From: Salinibacterium sp.
Lineage (GTDB): Bacteria; Actinomycetota; Actinomycetes; Actinomycetales; Microbacteriaceae
Reading direction: 5' to 3'
Length of the DNA: 64,000 bases
Assembly (NCBI GenBank): GCA_025351795.1
Contig: JANXVG010000052.1
Location: 1 to 64,000 of the forward strand
Within the stretch, counting starts at the first letter, position 1; the number at the start of each line of letters is the position of its first letter. The notes below the pieces were generated by a model, which saw only the letters and a list, made by a program, of their open reading frames with translations, had not been told where the DNA came from and did no database searches. The translations under genes and the position numbers were made by a program. This document shows, piece by piece, positions 8,399 through 16,758 of this stretch.

Positions 8399-9067
8399 AT
8401 GATCTCCTCGGTTCGTGGCACCGTGCTCGGCGTTGCCGCAACAACTGCGGTTATCGAGGTCGGGGGAGTCGGGCTCGCCATCACCGTTACTCCCCGGCAC
8501 GGCCTCGGGCTGCGCGTCGGGTCGGAGGCTCGCCTGCATACGGCACTCGTCGTGCGCGAAGACGACCTCAGCCTGTACGGGTTTGCCGAGCCTGACGAAC
8601 TCGCGGTGTTTGACTTTCTGCGCGGAGTGACGGGCGTCGGGCCGAAAAGTGCAATGGGCGTGCTCGCCGTGATGAGTGCGGTCGAGGTCGCGCGCGCCGT
8701 AGCAGTCGATGACGACGGGGCGTTTCGGAAGGTCTCAGGCATCGGGCCGAAGACTGCCAAGCTCATTGTGCTCTCTCTCGCGGGCAAGCTCACGACGGTG
8801 TCGCTTGCGACGACGGCGACGACTGCGCGCCCAACGACCGTGACGGAGAACGTCGTTATCGCACTCGTGGGGCTGGGCTGGCCGGAGCGTGCGGCGATTC
8901 AGGCGGTTGACGAGGCTGTTGCGTCGGCGAGCGACGCAAACGGTGACGCCGTACCGACGTTATTGCGCCTTGCTCTCGCGAACCTCGGGCCTCGGGCCGG
9001 TGTGGTCGCCAACCAGAATGCCGTGAGCCCGCATTCGGGTAGCCAGCACTCGGGTAGCCAGCAGTGA
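8399..9067 (+). CDS. ruvA: Holliday junction DNA helicase subunit RuvA
   Basis: A 222-residue junction-recognition subunit. Residues 1-63 are the OB-fold (MISSVRGTV... with the EDDLSLYGF block). Two helix-hairpin-helix motifs follow ([15 protein letters not shown] and [18 protein letters not shown]) that grip the junction. The C-terminal domain III, which contacts RuvB, ends about residue 200. The last residues are an unusual [11 protein letters not shown] tail created by a 15-bp tandem duplication. Its TGA overlaps the ruvB GTG by 3 nt. Confidence 0.95.
   Translation: MISSVRGTVLGVAATTAVIEVGGVGLAITVTPRHGLGLRVGSEARLHTALVVREDDLSLYGFAEPDELAVFDFLRGVTGVGPKSAMGVLAVMSAVEVARAVAVDDDGAFRKVSGIGPKTAKLIVLSLAGKLTTVSLATTATTARPTTVTENVVIALVGLGWPERAAIQAVDEAVASASDANGDAVPTLLRLALANLGPRAGVVANQNAVSPHSGSQHSGSQQ
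9032..9061 (+). repeat. 15-bp tandem duplication in the ruvA tail
   Basis: CATTCGGGTAGCCAG (9032-9046) is followed directly by CACTCGGGTAGCCAG (9047-9061), differing at one base. Each copy encodes His-Ser-Gly-Ser-Gln. It is in frame and lies beyond the folded RuvA domains, so it should be tolerated. Confidence 0.85.
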
Positions 9068-10098
9068 GCGGGCCTGACCACGATGCGATCGTGCGACCGA
9101 CGCCTGAATCGGATGCCGAACTCGCGTTTGAGGGCGCACTGAGGCCCAAGTCACTGGGCGAGTTCGTAGGCCAGACCAAGGTTCGTGGGCAATTGCAGCT
9201 TCTGCTGCAGGCGGCCGCGATGCAGAATCGAACACCCGATCACATCCTGCTCGCCGGGCCGCCCGGGCTGGGCAAGAAGACGCTCGCGATGATCGTCGCC
9301 TACGAGAGCAATCGGCCACTGCGACTATCGAGTGGGCCTGCCATCCAGCACGCGGGCGATCTCGCCGCTGTGCTGTCGTCGCTCGTGCCCGGCGAGGTAC
9401 TTTTCATCGACGAAATTCATCGTATGGCGCGCTCAGCAGAAGAGATGCTCTATCTGGCGATGGAAGATTTTCGCATCGACATCATGGTGGGCAAGGGGGC
9501 GGGTGCTACATCCATTCCGCTTGATGTGGCACCGTTCACCCTCGTGGGTGCAACGACCCGGTCTGGGCTGCTGCCGAATCCGCTGCGTGATCGTTTCGGT
9601 TTCACTGCCCACCTCGAGTTTTACGACACCTCAGAGCTCGAAGAAGTGCTTGTTCGCGCGGCGAGGCTGCTCGATCTGGCAATCGATAGGGACGCGATCG
9701 CTGAGATTGCCGGACGCTGTCGGGGTACACCGCGCATCGCGAACCGGCTGCTGCGGCGAGTTCGTGACTACGCGCTCGTCAACGGAACGGGTGCAGGAGT
9801 CGACGCGGTGCACGCGGCTCTCACCCTCTATGACGTTGACGAACTGGGTCTCGATCGCCTCGACCGCGCAGTCATGATGACCGTGCTCACGCGCTTTGAG
9901 GGTGGCCCGGTCGGACTCAACACCCTCGCAGTTTCAGTGGGCGAAGAGTCCGAGACCATTGAGTCAGTGGTCGAGCCGTTTTTGGTGCGGATCGGTCTGC
10001 TCACGCGCACTCCGCGCGGTCGAGTGGCCACGCGAGCCGCATGGAAACACTTCGCTATCGAACGCGACAACGCCGACCTCTTCGGGGATGACCTATAA
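9064..10098 (+). CDS. ruvB: Holliday junction DNA helicase motor subunit RuvB
   Basis: A 344-residue AAA+ ATPase that pumps DNA through the RuvA-bound junction. Walker B ([10 protein letters not shown], about residues 114-123), sensor 1 ([11 protein letters not shown]), the arginine-finger region (PLRDRFG) and the C-terminal winged-helix domain are intact. The Walker A motif reads [11 protein letters not shown]: residue 72, normally the Mg-coordinating Thr of GKTT, is Lys (codon AAG at 9277-9279). A single base change (ACG to AAG) would explain it. Everything around it is well conserved, so the gene is not decaying in general. ATP hydrolysis could be impaired, or this may be a sequencing error. 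Confidence 0.95.
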   Translation: MSGPDHDAIVRPTPESDAELAFEGALRPKSLGEFVGQTKVRGQLQLLLQAAAMQNRTPDHILLAGPPGLGKKTLAMIVAYESNRPLRLSSGPAIQHAGDLAAVLSSLVPGEVLFIDEIHRMARSAEEMLYLAMEDFRIDIMVGKGAGATSIPLDVAPFTLVGATTRSGLLPNPLRDRFGFTAHLEFYDTSELEEVLVRAARLLDLAIDRDAIAEIAGRCRGTPRIANRLLRRVRDYALVNGTGAGVDAVHAALTLYDVDELGLDRLDRAVMMTVLTRFEGGPVGLNTLAVSVGEESETIESVVEPFLVRIGLLTRTPRGRVATRAAWKHFAIERDNADLFGDDL

Positions 10099-10133
10099 TT
10101 CACAATGGCCCATCAGCCAGTCTTCCTAGACTG
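10094..10133 (+). promoter_or_regulatory. TATAAT box and short hairpin upstream of yajC
   Basis: A perfect TATAAT (10094-10099) overlaps the ruvB stop, but I see no good -35 element. Just downstream, CAGTCT (10118-10123) and AGACTG (10128-10133) form a perfect 6-bp hairpin with a TCCT loop. If the TATAAT works, yajC-secDF would have its own promoter and a structured leader of about 60 nt. Confidence 0.35.
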
Positions 10134-10168
10134 AGCCGGCCCAACACAGACTCCCCGGAAGGTTTCTC

Positions 10169-10624
10169 ATGGATCCGTTGACTATTGGAATGCTGGCCAT
10201 TTTGGCCGTGCTTATCTTCTTCATGTTCCGAAATAGCCGCAAGCGCAAAGCACAGCAGGAAGAGCTCAAGTCACAGATTGTGCCCGGTAAAGAGGTCATG
10301 ACCAATTTCGGCTTGTTCGGTACGCTCAAGTCGATCGATGAGGTCACGAATGAGGCTGAACTCGAAGTCGCAAAGGGCGTCGTCATCCGCGTGCACCGCC
10401 AAACTATCGCCAAGGTCGTCGACCCCACTGTCTCCGACCCGAGCGCCCCGCGCTCGGTAGAAGAGGCGATGGCCATTGCCAACCGCGAGTCAGAAGAGCG
10501 CGATCGAGTCAAACTCAACGAAGACACCGCGATCCCGCTCGGCGAGCCAGCCTTCGGCGAGCGCGTTGTCAGCGAGGTCAAGAAGCCGGTGCGCCGGGCA
10601 CCGGCCAAGAAGACTGACCAGTAA
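10169..10624 (+). CDS. yajC: Preprotein translocase accessory subunit YajC
   Basis: A 151-residue YajC. It has one N-terminal membrane helix (about 4-20), the RNSRKRKAQQEEL basic stretch, and the conserved PGKEVMTNFGLFGTL core. The C-terminal extension (about 90-151) is charged and basic at the end, longer than in the ~110-residue enterobacterial protein. A GGAAGG ribosome binding site precedes the ATG. YajC associates with SecD and SecF, encoded next, to assist protein export through SecYEG. Confidence 0.93.
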   Translation: MDPLTIGMLAILAVLIFFMFRNSRKRKAQQEELKSQIVPGKEVMTNFGLFGTLKSIDEVTNEAELEVAKGVVIRVHRQTIAKVVDPTVSDPSAPRSVEEAMAIANRESEERDRVKLNEDTAIPLGEPAFGERVVSEVKKPVRRAPAKKTDQ

Positions 10625-10642
10625 GCACTACTCTTGTGTGTC

Positions 10643-10696
10643 GACCGTCAGGACGGTCGGTCCTAACGGGTGCCCGCTCGCCGGTCGAGTGGGCAC
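10643..10696 (+). promoter_or_regulatory. Two tandem hairpins between yajC and secD
   Basis: Hairpin 1 is GACCGT (10643-10648) with ACGGTC (10653-10658), loop CAGG. Hairpin 2 is GTGCCCGCTC (10670-10679) with GAGTGGGCAC (10687-10696), 10 bp including one G-U, 7-nt loop. No T-run follows, so intrinsic termination is unlikely. The second hairpin ends 24 nt before the secD GTG, which has only a weak ribosome binding site. This could affect translation or mRNA processing of secDF. Confidence 0.55.
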
Positions 10697-10720
10697 GCTC
10701 ATAGAAAGCTGAGTTCGCAG

Positions 10721-12442
10721 GTGGCAAGAACTACCCCCGTGAGGAAAGCTTGGCGTTCGCTGACGTGGCTCATGGTCATCATCATTGGACTTGCAGCTCT
10801 CAACGGCCTCGGCGTGCTGTTTCAGCACGCGACATGGACTCCCAAGCTCGCGCTCGACCTTGAGGGCGGCACGCAGATTATTCTGTCGCCGAAGCTGGAA
10901 AGCGGCCAGACGGTGTCGGCCGATCAGCTGAACCAAGCGGTGGCGATCATCCGCCAGAGAGTGGATGCCGGGGGCGTCTCTGAGGCCGAGATCAATACCC
11001 AAGGCACCCAGAACATCGTCGTATCCATTCCCGGTGTGCCAGACGATGAGACCATCCGACGCATTGAATCATCAGCCAAGCTCGAGTTTCGGCCGGTAAT
11101 TTTCACCGAGCAAGCTCCCGCCAGTGCCGCAGGTTCCACTAATTCGCCTGCCCCAACCGGCACGCCCACACCCTCTGCGTCGTCGACACTGTCGACTATC
11201 CCGACGGCATCACCGACCAACGCGAGCGACCCCAACTGGGTAAGTGCGGCACTCCTCGACCAGTACCAGAATTTTCAATGTTCGAGCCTTGCCACCAACG
11301 GCGCGAACGTGGCGCCGGCAGACAAGCCACTGGTTACCTGCGAAAACAATGGAGCGTACAAGTTCATCTTGGGCCCGGTCGAGGTAGCAGGAACCACGAT
11401 CTCCGATGCCAGAAACGGACTCATCTCGAATAGCCAGGGTAATAGCACCGGTCAATGGGGCGTCTTCATTACGTTCAATGATGTGGGTACGCGACAGTTT
11501 GCCGACGTAACCCAGCGCTTGTTCGCGCTCAAGGGGCCGCAGCACCAGTTCGCTATCGTGCTCGACGGCAAGGTCATCTCAGCGCCGACCACGAACGCCG
11601 TGATCACCGATGGCAAGCCCCAGATCAGCGGATCGTTTACGCAGGCCTCGTCGAAGACACTGGCCGATCAGCTTAAGTTTGGGGCGTTGCCGATCGGCTT
11701 CCAGGTTCAGAGCCGCGACACGATCTCTGCGACGCTGGGTTCGTCGCAGCTTATTAACGGGCTCCTCGCTGGCCTGATCGGGCTGATCCTGGTCGTGCTG
11801 TACTCGCTCCTGCAATACCGGGCGCTCGCATCCGTTACCATCGCATCCCTCGTCATTGCCGGCACGATCACCTACCTGCTCGTGACGCTCCTGTCATGGC
11901 AAGCTGGGCTTCGACTCTCACTCGCCGGTGTGGCGGGTCTGATCGTTGCCATCGGTATTACCGCAGACTCGTTCATCGTCTATTTCGAGCGAATACGTGA
12001 CGAGTTGCGAGATGGTCGAGCTCTCGAATCTGCGGTCGAAGCTGCATGGAAGCGCGCAATTCGCACCATCGTCGCGTCGGACACCGTCAACCTCCTGGCG
12101 GCAACCATCCTGTTCGCCCTCGCGGTTGGCAACGTACGTGGATTCGCCCTCACCCTCGGACTAACAACGATCATTGACCTTGTGGTGGTCTCTCTTTTCA
12201 CCCACCCGGTGATGCAGCTGATTGCACGCACCTCATTCTTCGGCGAAGGTCACCGTTTCAGCGGACTTGACCCGCAAGCGCTGGGAGCCGTCTACCGAGG
12301 TCGCGCACAATTCCGCTCGCCCGTCTCGGTGCCAGACGGGAAGAAGGCCACGAGTAATCGCGAGGCGGTCAAGCGCCAGACAATTGCAGAACGTAAGGCG
12401 ACCGAGCGTGAGGCTATGCGCTCCAAGGGGAAGGATTCCTGA
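10721..12442 (+). CDS. secD: Protein translocase subunit SecD
   Basis: A 573-residue membrane protein that uses the proton motive force to pull proteins out of the Sec channel. The GTG at 10721 gives the basic start VARTTPVRKAW before the first membrane helix; the frame upstream is the hairpin region. The conserved ALDLEGGTQI (D1-type) motif, a large periplasmic P1 domain, and a C-terminal bundle of five helices with GITADSFIVYFERIRDE are present. P1 contains a Ser/Pro/Thr/Ala-rich insertion (about residues 128-165) that is probably a flexible loop. The C-terminal 50 residues are charged and cytoplasmic. The stop overlaps the secF ATG by one base. Confidence 0.95.
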   Translation: MARTTPVRKAWRSLTWLMVIIIGLAALNGLGVLFQHATWTPKLALDLEGGTQIILSPKLESGQTVSADQLNQAVAIIRQRVDAGGVSEAEINTQGTQNIVVSIPGVPDDETIRRIESSAKLEFRPVIFTEQAPASAAGSTNSPAPTGTPTPSASSTLSTIPTASPTNASDPNWVSAALLDQYQNFQCSSLATNGANVAPADKPLVTCENNGAYKFILGPVEVAGTTISDARNGLISNSQGNSTGQWGVFITFNDVGTRQFADVTQRLFALKGPQHQFAIVLDGKVISAPTTNAVITDGKPQISGSFTQASSKTLADQLKFGALPIGFQVQSRDTISATLGSSQLINGLLAGLIGLILVVLYSLLQYRALASVTIASLVIAGTITYLLVTLLSWQAGLRLSLAGVAGLIVAIGITADSFIVYFERIRDELRDGRALESAVEAAWKRAIRTIVASDTVNLLAATILFALAVGNVRGFALTLGLTTIIDLVVVSLFTHPVMQLIARTSFFGEGHRFSGLDPQALGAVYRGRAQFRSPVSVPDGKKATSNREAVKRQTIAERKATEREAMRSKGKDS

Positions 12443-13440
12443 TGGCCAGCTTCACCGATTTCGGTAACGATCTCTACACCGGCAAGCGTTCGTTCAACTT
12501 CGTGGGTCGCCGTAAGATCTGGTTCACCATTGCGATCCTCATGGTCGTGACGGCGGTCATTGTGCCGTGGCTGCGCGGGGGATATCAGTTCGGTATTGAG
12601 TTTCGCGGTGGGTCTGAATTTCAGGTCTCACAACCCGCTTCGCTTAACCAGTCCCTCGCGGTGAACGCTGTTAAGACCCTAGTCGCTGACGCTATACCGC
12701 GTGTCTCGATTGTGAACGGAGGCGATTCGATCCGCGTGCAGACGGACCAAGTGAAGCCAGCTGAGTCGGATGCGATCCGTGACGCGCTCGCCAAGGCTTA
12801 CAACGTGAAGGTCGCTTCGGTCACATCGTCATTCATCGGCGCGACCTGGGGTGCTGACATTACCAGGCAGGCCATAACGGCGCTCATCGCGTTCATCGTG
12901 CTGGCCGCTCTCGTGATGGCCATCTACTTCCGCACCTGGAAAATGTCCGTTGCGGCAATGATCGCCCTGCTTCATGACCTGATTATCACGGCCGGAGTGT
13001 ATGGCGTGCTCGGGTTCGAAGTCACGCCAGCGGCAGTTATCGGCTTCCTCACGATCCTCGGTTATTCGCTCTACGACACCGTGGTGGTCTTCGACAAGAT
13101 TCGTGAGAACACATCAGAATTGAGTGAAAACTCCAGTCACACCTTTGCTGAGACAGTCAACCTAGCCGTCAACCAGACGCTCGTGCGATCAATCAATACA
13201 TCGGTCGTCGCGCTTCTGCCCGTCGGTGCCATCCTCTTCATCGGTGCGGTTCTGCTTGGTGCAGGAACACTCCGTGACATATCTCTTGCCTTGTTTATCG
13301 GCATCCTCGTCGGCACGTATTCGACCATCTTCATCGCTGCACCGCTCTATGCGACACTGCGACAGAACGACGCAGTGCGCGGCAAGAAACCGCAACCTAA
13401 GAAAATCACGACCCGCCGGATCTCTGGCGCGGTCCGGTAA
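12442..13440 (+). CDS. secF: Protein translocase subunit SecF
   Basis: A 332-residue partner of SecD. It has one N-terminal membrane helix, the FGIEFRGGSEF motif (about 50-60) at the start of the periplasmic domain, and five C-terminal helices with LYDTVVVFDKIRENT, the SecF signature. The basic tail (GKKPQPKKITTRR) faces the cytosol. It is translationally coupled to secD through TGATG. Neighbours and sequence agree with a complete SecDF-YajC export module. Confidence 0.95.
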   Translation: MASFTDFGNDLYTGKRSFNFVGRRKIWFTIAILMVVTAVIVPWLRGGYQFGIEFRGGSEFQVSQPASLNQSLAVNAVKTLVADAIPRVSIVNGGDSIRVQTDQVKPAESDAIRDALAKAYNVKVASVTSSFIGATWGADITRQAITALIAFIVLAALVMAIYFRTWKMSVAAMIALLHDLIITAGVYGVLGFEVTPAAVIGFLTILGYSLYDTVVVFDKIRENTSELSENSSHTFAETVNLAVNQTLVRSINTSVVALLPVGAILFIGAVLLGAGTLRDISLALFIGILVGTYSTIFIAAPLYATLRQNDAVRGKKPQPKKITTRRISGAVR

Positions 13441-13445
13441 CTGAC

Positions 13446-13796
13446 ATGGCAGTTGCAGCTGACGGCGTTCTCCCGTCCGTGACCATCGAAGAGGCGATTG
13501 CACGGGTTACGACCGGCGCACGCATCATCGATGTGCGCGAACAGAGCGAGTGGGACGACCTGCACGCGCCACAGGCCGAGCTTCTGCCGATGTCGGCGAT
13601 CGGCGATCGGCTTGACGAACTCTCGAGCGAAGAGCAGGTGTTGATTATCTGCCACAGTGGCGGTCGATCCGCGCGCGTGACTGCGTCTCTCATCCATGCC
13701 GGGTATGACGCGGTTAACGTTGAGGGCGGCATGCTGGCTTGGCGGGCGGCGGGGGGCGTGGTCGTCGCTGGTGCTTCAGGCGAACAGCGCGACTAA
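13446..13796 (+). CDS. Rhodanese-domain protein
   Basis: A 116-residue single rhodanese domain, 5 nt after secF. IIDVREQSEW (27-36) and the active-site loop beginning at Cys69 (CHSGGRS) identify the fold; VEGGMLAWRAAG near the C-terminus is also typical. Such proteins carry sulfane sulfur on the loop Cys and can donate it or detoxify it. The physiological acceptor cannot be told from sequence. No membrane anchor or signal peptide is present, so it is cytosolic. Confidence 0.88.
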   Translation: MAVAADGVLPSVTIEEAIARVTTGARIIDVREQSEWDDLHAPQAELLPMSAIGDRLDELSSEEQVLIICHSGGRSARVTASLIHAGYDAVNVEGGMLAWRAAGGVVVAGASGEQRD

Positions 13797-13837
13797 GCCT
13801 CAAGCAGCAATCTAGACTTGGCTGCGGAGGTAGGAGC

Positions 13838-16090
13838 ATGACCGAAACGACGCAAACCTCCGCCTCGTTACGTACGCTGCTGCCTCGTCTGTTCTCGCGT
13901 GCGCAGCCTTCTGGAGCTGTAGACCGCCTGATCAAGACGGTCAAACTGCACCACCCGAAAGCGGATGTCGCCGTCATGGAGCGTGCGTACACCACCGCCG
14001 AAAAGGCGCACGAGGGCCAGAAGCGTAAGAGTGGTGAGCCGTACATTACTCATCCGGTTGCTGTCGCGCAGATTCTCGCGGACCTAGGGATTGGCCCGAA
14101 GACTCTCGCGGCTGCGCTCTTGCACGACACCGTCGAAGACACCGAATACACACTGGAACTGGTGCGGCACGACTTTGGTGACGAGATCGCCATGCTCGTC
14201 GACGGCGTGACAAAACTCGACAAGCTCAAGTACGGCGACAGCGCTCAAGCCGAGACCGTGCGCAAGATGATTGTCGCGATGTCGAAGGACATCCGTGTTC
14301 TCGTTATCAAGCTCGCTGACCGCCTGCACAACGCGCGCACCTGGGGCTTCGTTGATGAGGCATCCGCCATGCGAAAAGCGCAGGAGACGCTCGAAATTTA
14401 TGCGCCGCTCGCCAATCGGCTGGGTATCCAGCCGATTAAGCTTGAGCTCGAAGACCTATCATTCGCGGTGCTGCACCCGAAACTCTACGTGGAGATCGAG
14501 AGCTTGGTGCGGCAGCGCACACCACAGCGGGAAGAGTTCGTTCACCAGGTGGTCGGTGAGGTCATGGATGATTTGAAGGCATCCAAGATCAAAGGCTCGG
14601 TCGCCGGTCGCCCTAAACAGTACTACTCGATCTACCAAAAGATGATCGTGCGAGGCCGCGACTTCGATGAAATTTACGACTTGGTCGGCATTCGTGTACT
14701 GGTCAATTCGGTGCGTGACTGTTACGCGGTACTCGGCTCGATTCACGCGCGATGGAATCCGATTCCCGGGCGATTCAAGGATTACATCGCGACTCCGAAA
14801 TTCAACCTTTACCAGTCGCTTCACACGACGGTGTTTGGCCCACACGGTCGCCCCGTAGAAATTCAGATCCGAACTCACGAGATGCACCAGCGTGCAGAGT
14901 TCGGTGTCGCGGCGCATTGGAAGTACAAGGATCGCGTGAACGGAAAGTCGGGGGCCGAATCGAGCGCCCAGGGCGATACCGACATGGCGTGGCTCGCACA
15001 CATCACTGACTGGCAGGCCGAGACCGACGATCCCGGGGAGTTTCTTGACTCGCTACGTTTCGAGATCGGTGCCAAAGAGACCTATGTTTTCACGCCGCAG
15101 GGCAAGGTCATCGGGCTTCCGGCTGGAGCCACTCCCGTCGACTTCGCCTATGCCGTCCATACCGAAATAGGCCACCGCACGATGGGTGCCAAGGTCAACG
15201 GGCGGCTCGTTCCGCTCGAAAGCGAACTGAGTAGTGGCGATTCCGTCGAAGTCTTTACTTCTAAGAGCCCTGATGCCGGCCCAAGTCAAGACTGGCTAAA
15301 TTTTGTCAAGAGCCCGCGGGCCCGCAATAAGATCCGCCAGTGGTTCACTAAGGAACGTAGAGACGAAGCTGTGGAGCAGGGCAAGGATGCCATTGCTCGC
15401 GCCATGCGCAAGCAGAACCTGCCGCTACAGAAGCTCATGAGCCAGGATTCGTTTGCTGAGGTTGCCGCCCAACTTCGGTATGACGACGTTTCTTCGCTAT
15501 ACGCCGCCGTAGGCGAAGGCCATGTCTCAACGCAGTCGGTGATTGAGAAAGTGCTTGCTTCGCTGCGCACTGAGGCCGAGAACGAAGACTCGGATATCAC
15601 CTTCTCGCCCAAGGCGCGCAGCCGACCGCTCAAGAACAGCGACTCTGGCGTGCTGGTGCGTGGGGCTCCGGATATTCTCGTCAAGCTCGCCAAATGCTGC
15701 ACCCCCGTGCCCGGTGACGATATTGTCGGTTTCGTGACTCGGGGGGCTGGTGTTTCTGTGCACCGGGCCGATTGCGTCAATACCAAGTCACTACAACTCG
15801 AGCCCGAGCGCATGATCGAGGTAGAGTGGGCGCCGTCGTCGAAGAGTATTTTTCTTGTGCAGATTCAGGTCGAAGCGCTTGACCGCTCAGGGCTGCTGTC
15901 AGATGTCACCCGAGTTCTCAGCGAGAACCATGTCAACATTCTGTCGGCGACGGTCTCGACATCGAGTGAGCGACTTGCTCTCAGTCGGTTCGTTTTTGAA
16001 ATGGGAGACACGACGCACCTAGATCGCGTTCTCAATGCTGTGCGTCGAATCGACGCCGTGTACGACGTCTACCGAGTGAATTCCGGGTAG
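13838..16090 (+). CDS. relA: Bifunctional (p)ppGpp synthetase/hydrolase Rel
   Basis: A 750-residue RelA/SpoT homologue that makes and degrades the alarmone (p)ppGpp. The ATG at 13838 follows GGAGGTAGGAG, an excellent ribosome binding site; the longer frame upstream overlaps the rhodanese gene. The HD hydrolase domain shows His96-Asp97 in LLHDTVED and KLADRLHNART. The synthetase domain contains RFKD in IPGRFKDYIA, the signature of bifunctional enzymes, and YQSLHTTVFGP. A TGS domain (about 410-470), a Cys-containing conserved region (LAKCCTPVPGD) and a C-terminal ACT domain complete the standard layout. Confidence 0.96.
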   Translation: MTETTQTSASLRTLLPRLFSRAQPSGAVDRLIKTVKLHHPKADVAVMERAYTTAEKAHEGQKRKSGEPYITHPVAVAQILADLGIGPKTLAAALLHDTVEDTEYTLELVRHDFGDEIAMLVDGVTKLDKLKYGDSAQAETVRKMIVAMSKDIRVLVIKLADRLHNARTWGFVDEASAMRKAQETLEIYAPLANRLGIQPIKLELEDLSFAVLHPKLYVEIESLVRQRTPQREEFVHQVVGEVMDDLKASKIKGSVAGRPKQYYSIYQKMIVRGRDFDEIYDLVGIRVLVNSVRDCYAVLGSIHARWNPIPGRFKDYIATPKFNLYQSLHTTVFGPHGRPVEIQIRTHEMHQRAEFGVAAHWKYKDRVNGKSGAESSAQGDTDMAWLAHITDWQAETDDPGEFLDSLRFEIGAKETYVFTPQGKVIGLPAGATPVDFAYAVHTEIGHRTMGAKVNGRLVPLESELSSGDSVEVFTSKSPDAGPSQDWLNFVKSPRARNKIRQWFTKERRDEAVEQGKDAIARAMRKQNLPLQKLMSQDSFAEVAAQLRYDDVSSLYAAVGEGHVSTQSVIEKVLASLRTEAENEDSDITFSPKARSRPLKNSDSGVLVRGAPDILVKLAKCCTPVPGDDIVGFVTRGAGVSVHRADCVNTKSLQLEPERMIEVEWAPSSKSIFLVQIQVEALDRSGLLSDVTRVLSENHVNILSATVSTSSERLALSRFVFEMGDTTHLDRVLNAVRRIDAVYDVYRVNSG

Positions 16091-16132
16091 GAATGCGTCC
16101 CCGCCGCTCGCAATCATTTTCGCTGCCTGTTC

Positions 16133-16681
16133 TTACGTCATCACGGACGCGCGCAGTCGGGCTATCGCGATCTTTTTATTGGGTAGGTTCCTGCGCCCGT
16201 TGATGTCTGCTTCACACGCCTCGACGCCGAATTCGCCGAGCATCATGAGCGTCAGGACCATTGCGCGCTCCACGTCGCCAAACATAGTGCTGAACCGGGC
16301 AAGATCTACGACCGTGCGCAGCGGAGTAGTAACTCGCATGCCACCGATCTCGGCGATGGACAGCTCATCGATGACCACCTCTCGCACGGCCACTCGCAGG
16401 CTCGCGGGAGGCCGTACGCGAGCACCGCTACTCGCACACAACTCGTGGCGTGGGGGAGGCTGATCGATCGCGCCCCACACCCACGCAGCGCTGCGTTGCT
16501 CTGCAATAACGCGATCGGGTACGACCGCAGCGAGCGCCGCGCCGCGCAAGGCGGAGACCTGCGGCTCGTCGATCGGGCAGAAGCATCCATCGAGCCGGAA
16601 GAGCTCACCATCGAGCCGTGCTGCGCACAGTTCGGCCATCGGTAGGTCGTGGGCGGAGAGAACTGGAGAGAGCCGGGTCAT
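16133..16681 (-). CDS. AbiEi-like antitoxin-family protein (orphan)
   Basis: A 182-residue protein from the ATG at 16681, chosen because the sequence from MTRLSPVLSAHDLP onward looks coding while the 34 codons upstream overlap the divergent-looking end region. RSAAWVWGA (about 63-71), the VVIDELSIAEIGGMRVTT segment and TPLRTVVDLARF are like the C-terminal region of AbiEi-type proteins (type IV toxin-antitoxin antitoxins) seen widely in Microbacteriaceae. No AbiEii nucleotidyltransferase toxin lies beside it, and the usual N-terminal winged helix is not obvious. It may be a domesticated orphan with a different job. Family assignment is by recollection of motifs. Confidence 0.55.
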   Translation of the reverse strand: MTRLSPVLSAHDLPMAELCAARLDGELFRLDGCFCPIDEPQVSALRGAALAAVVPDRVIAEQRSAAWVWGAIDQPPPRHELCASSGARVRPPASLRVAVREVVIDELSIAEIGGMRVTTPLRTVVDLARFSTMFGDVERAMVLTLMMLGEFGVEACEADINGRRNLPNKKIAIARLRASVMT

Positions 16682-16758
16682 AGCGACAGCGTGACGCTGT
16701 GCACGGCCACCACCGTGACCCAGTCGCAAAACTGTGGATGAATTCGCCCTGTTGACAG

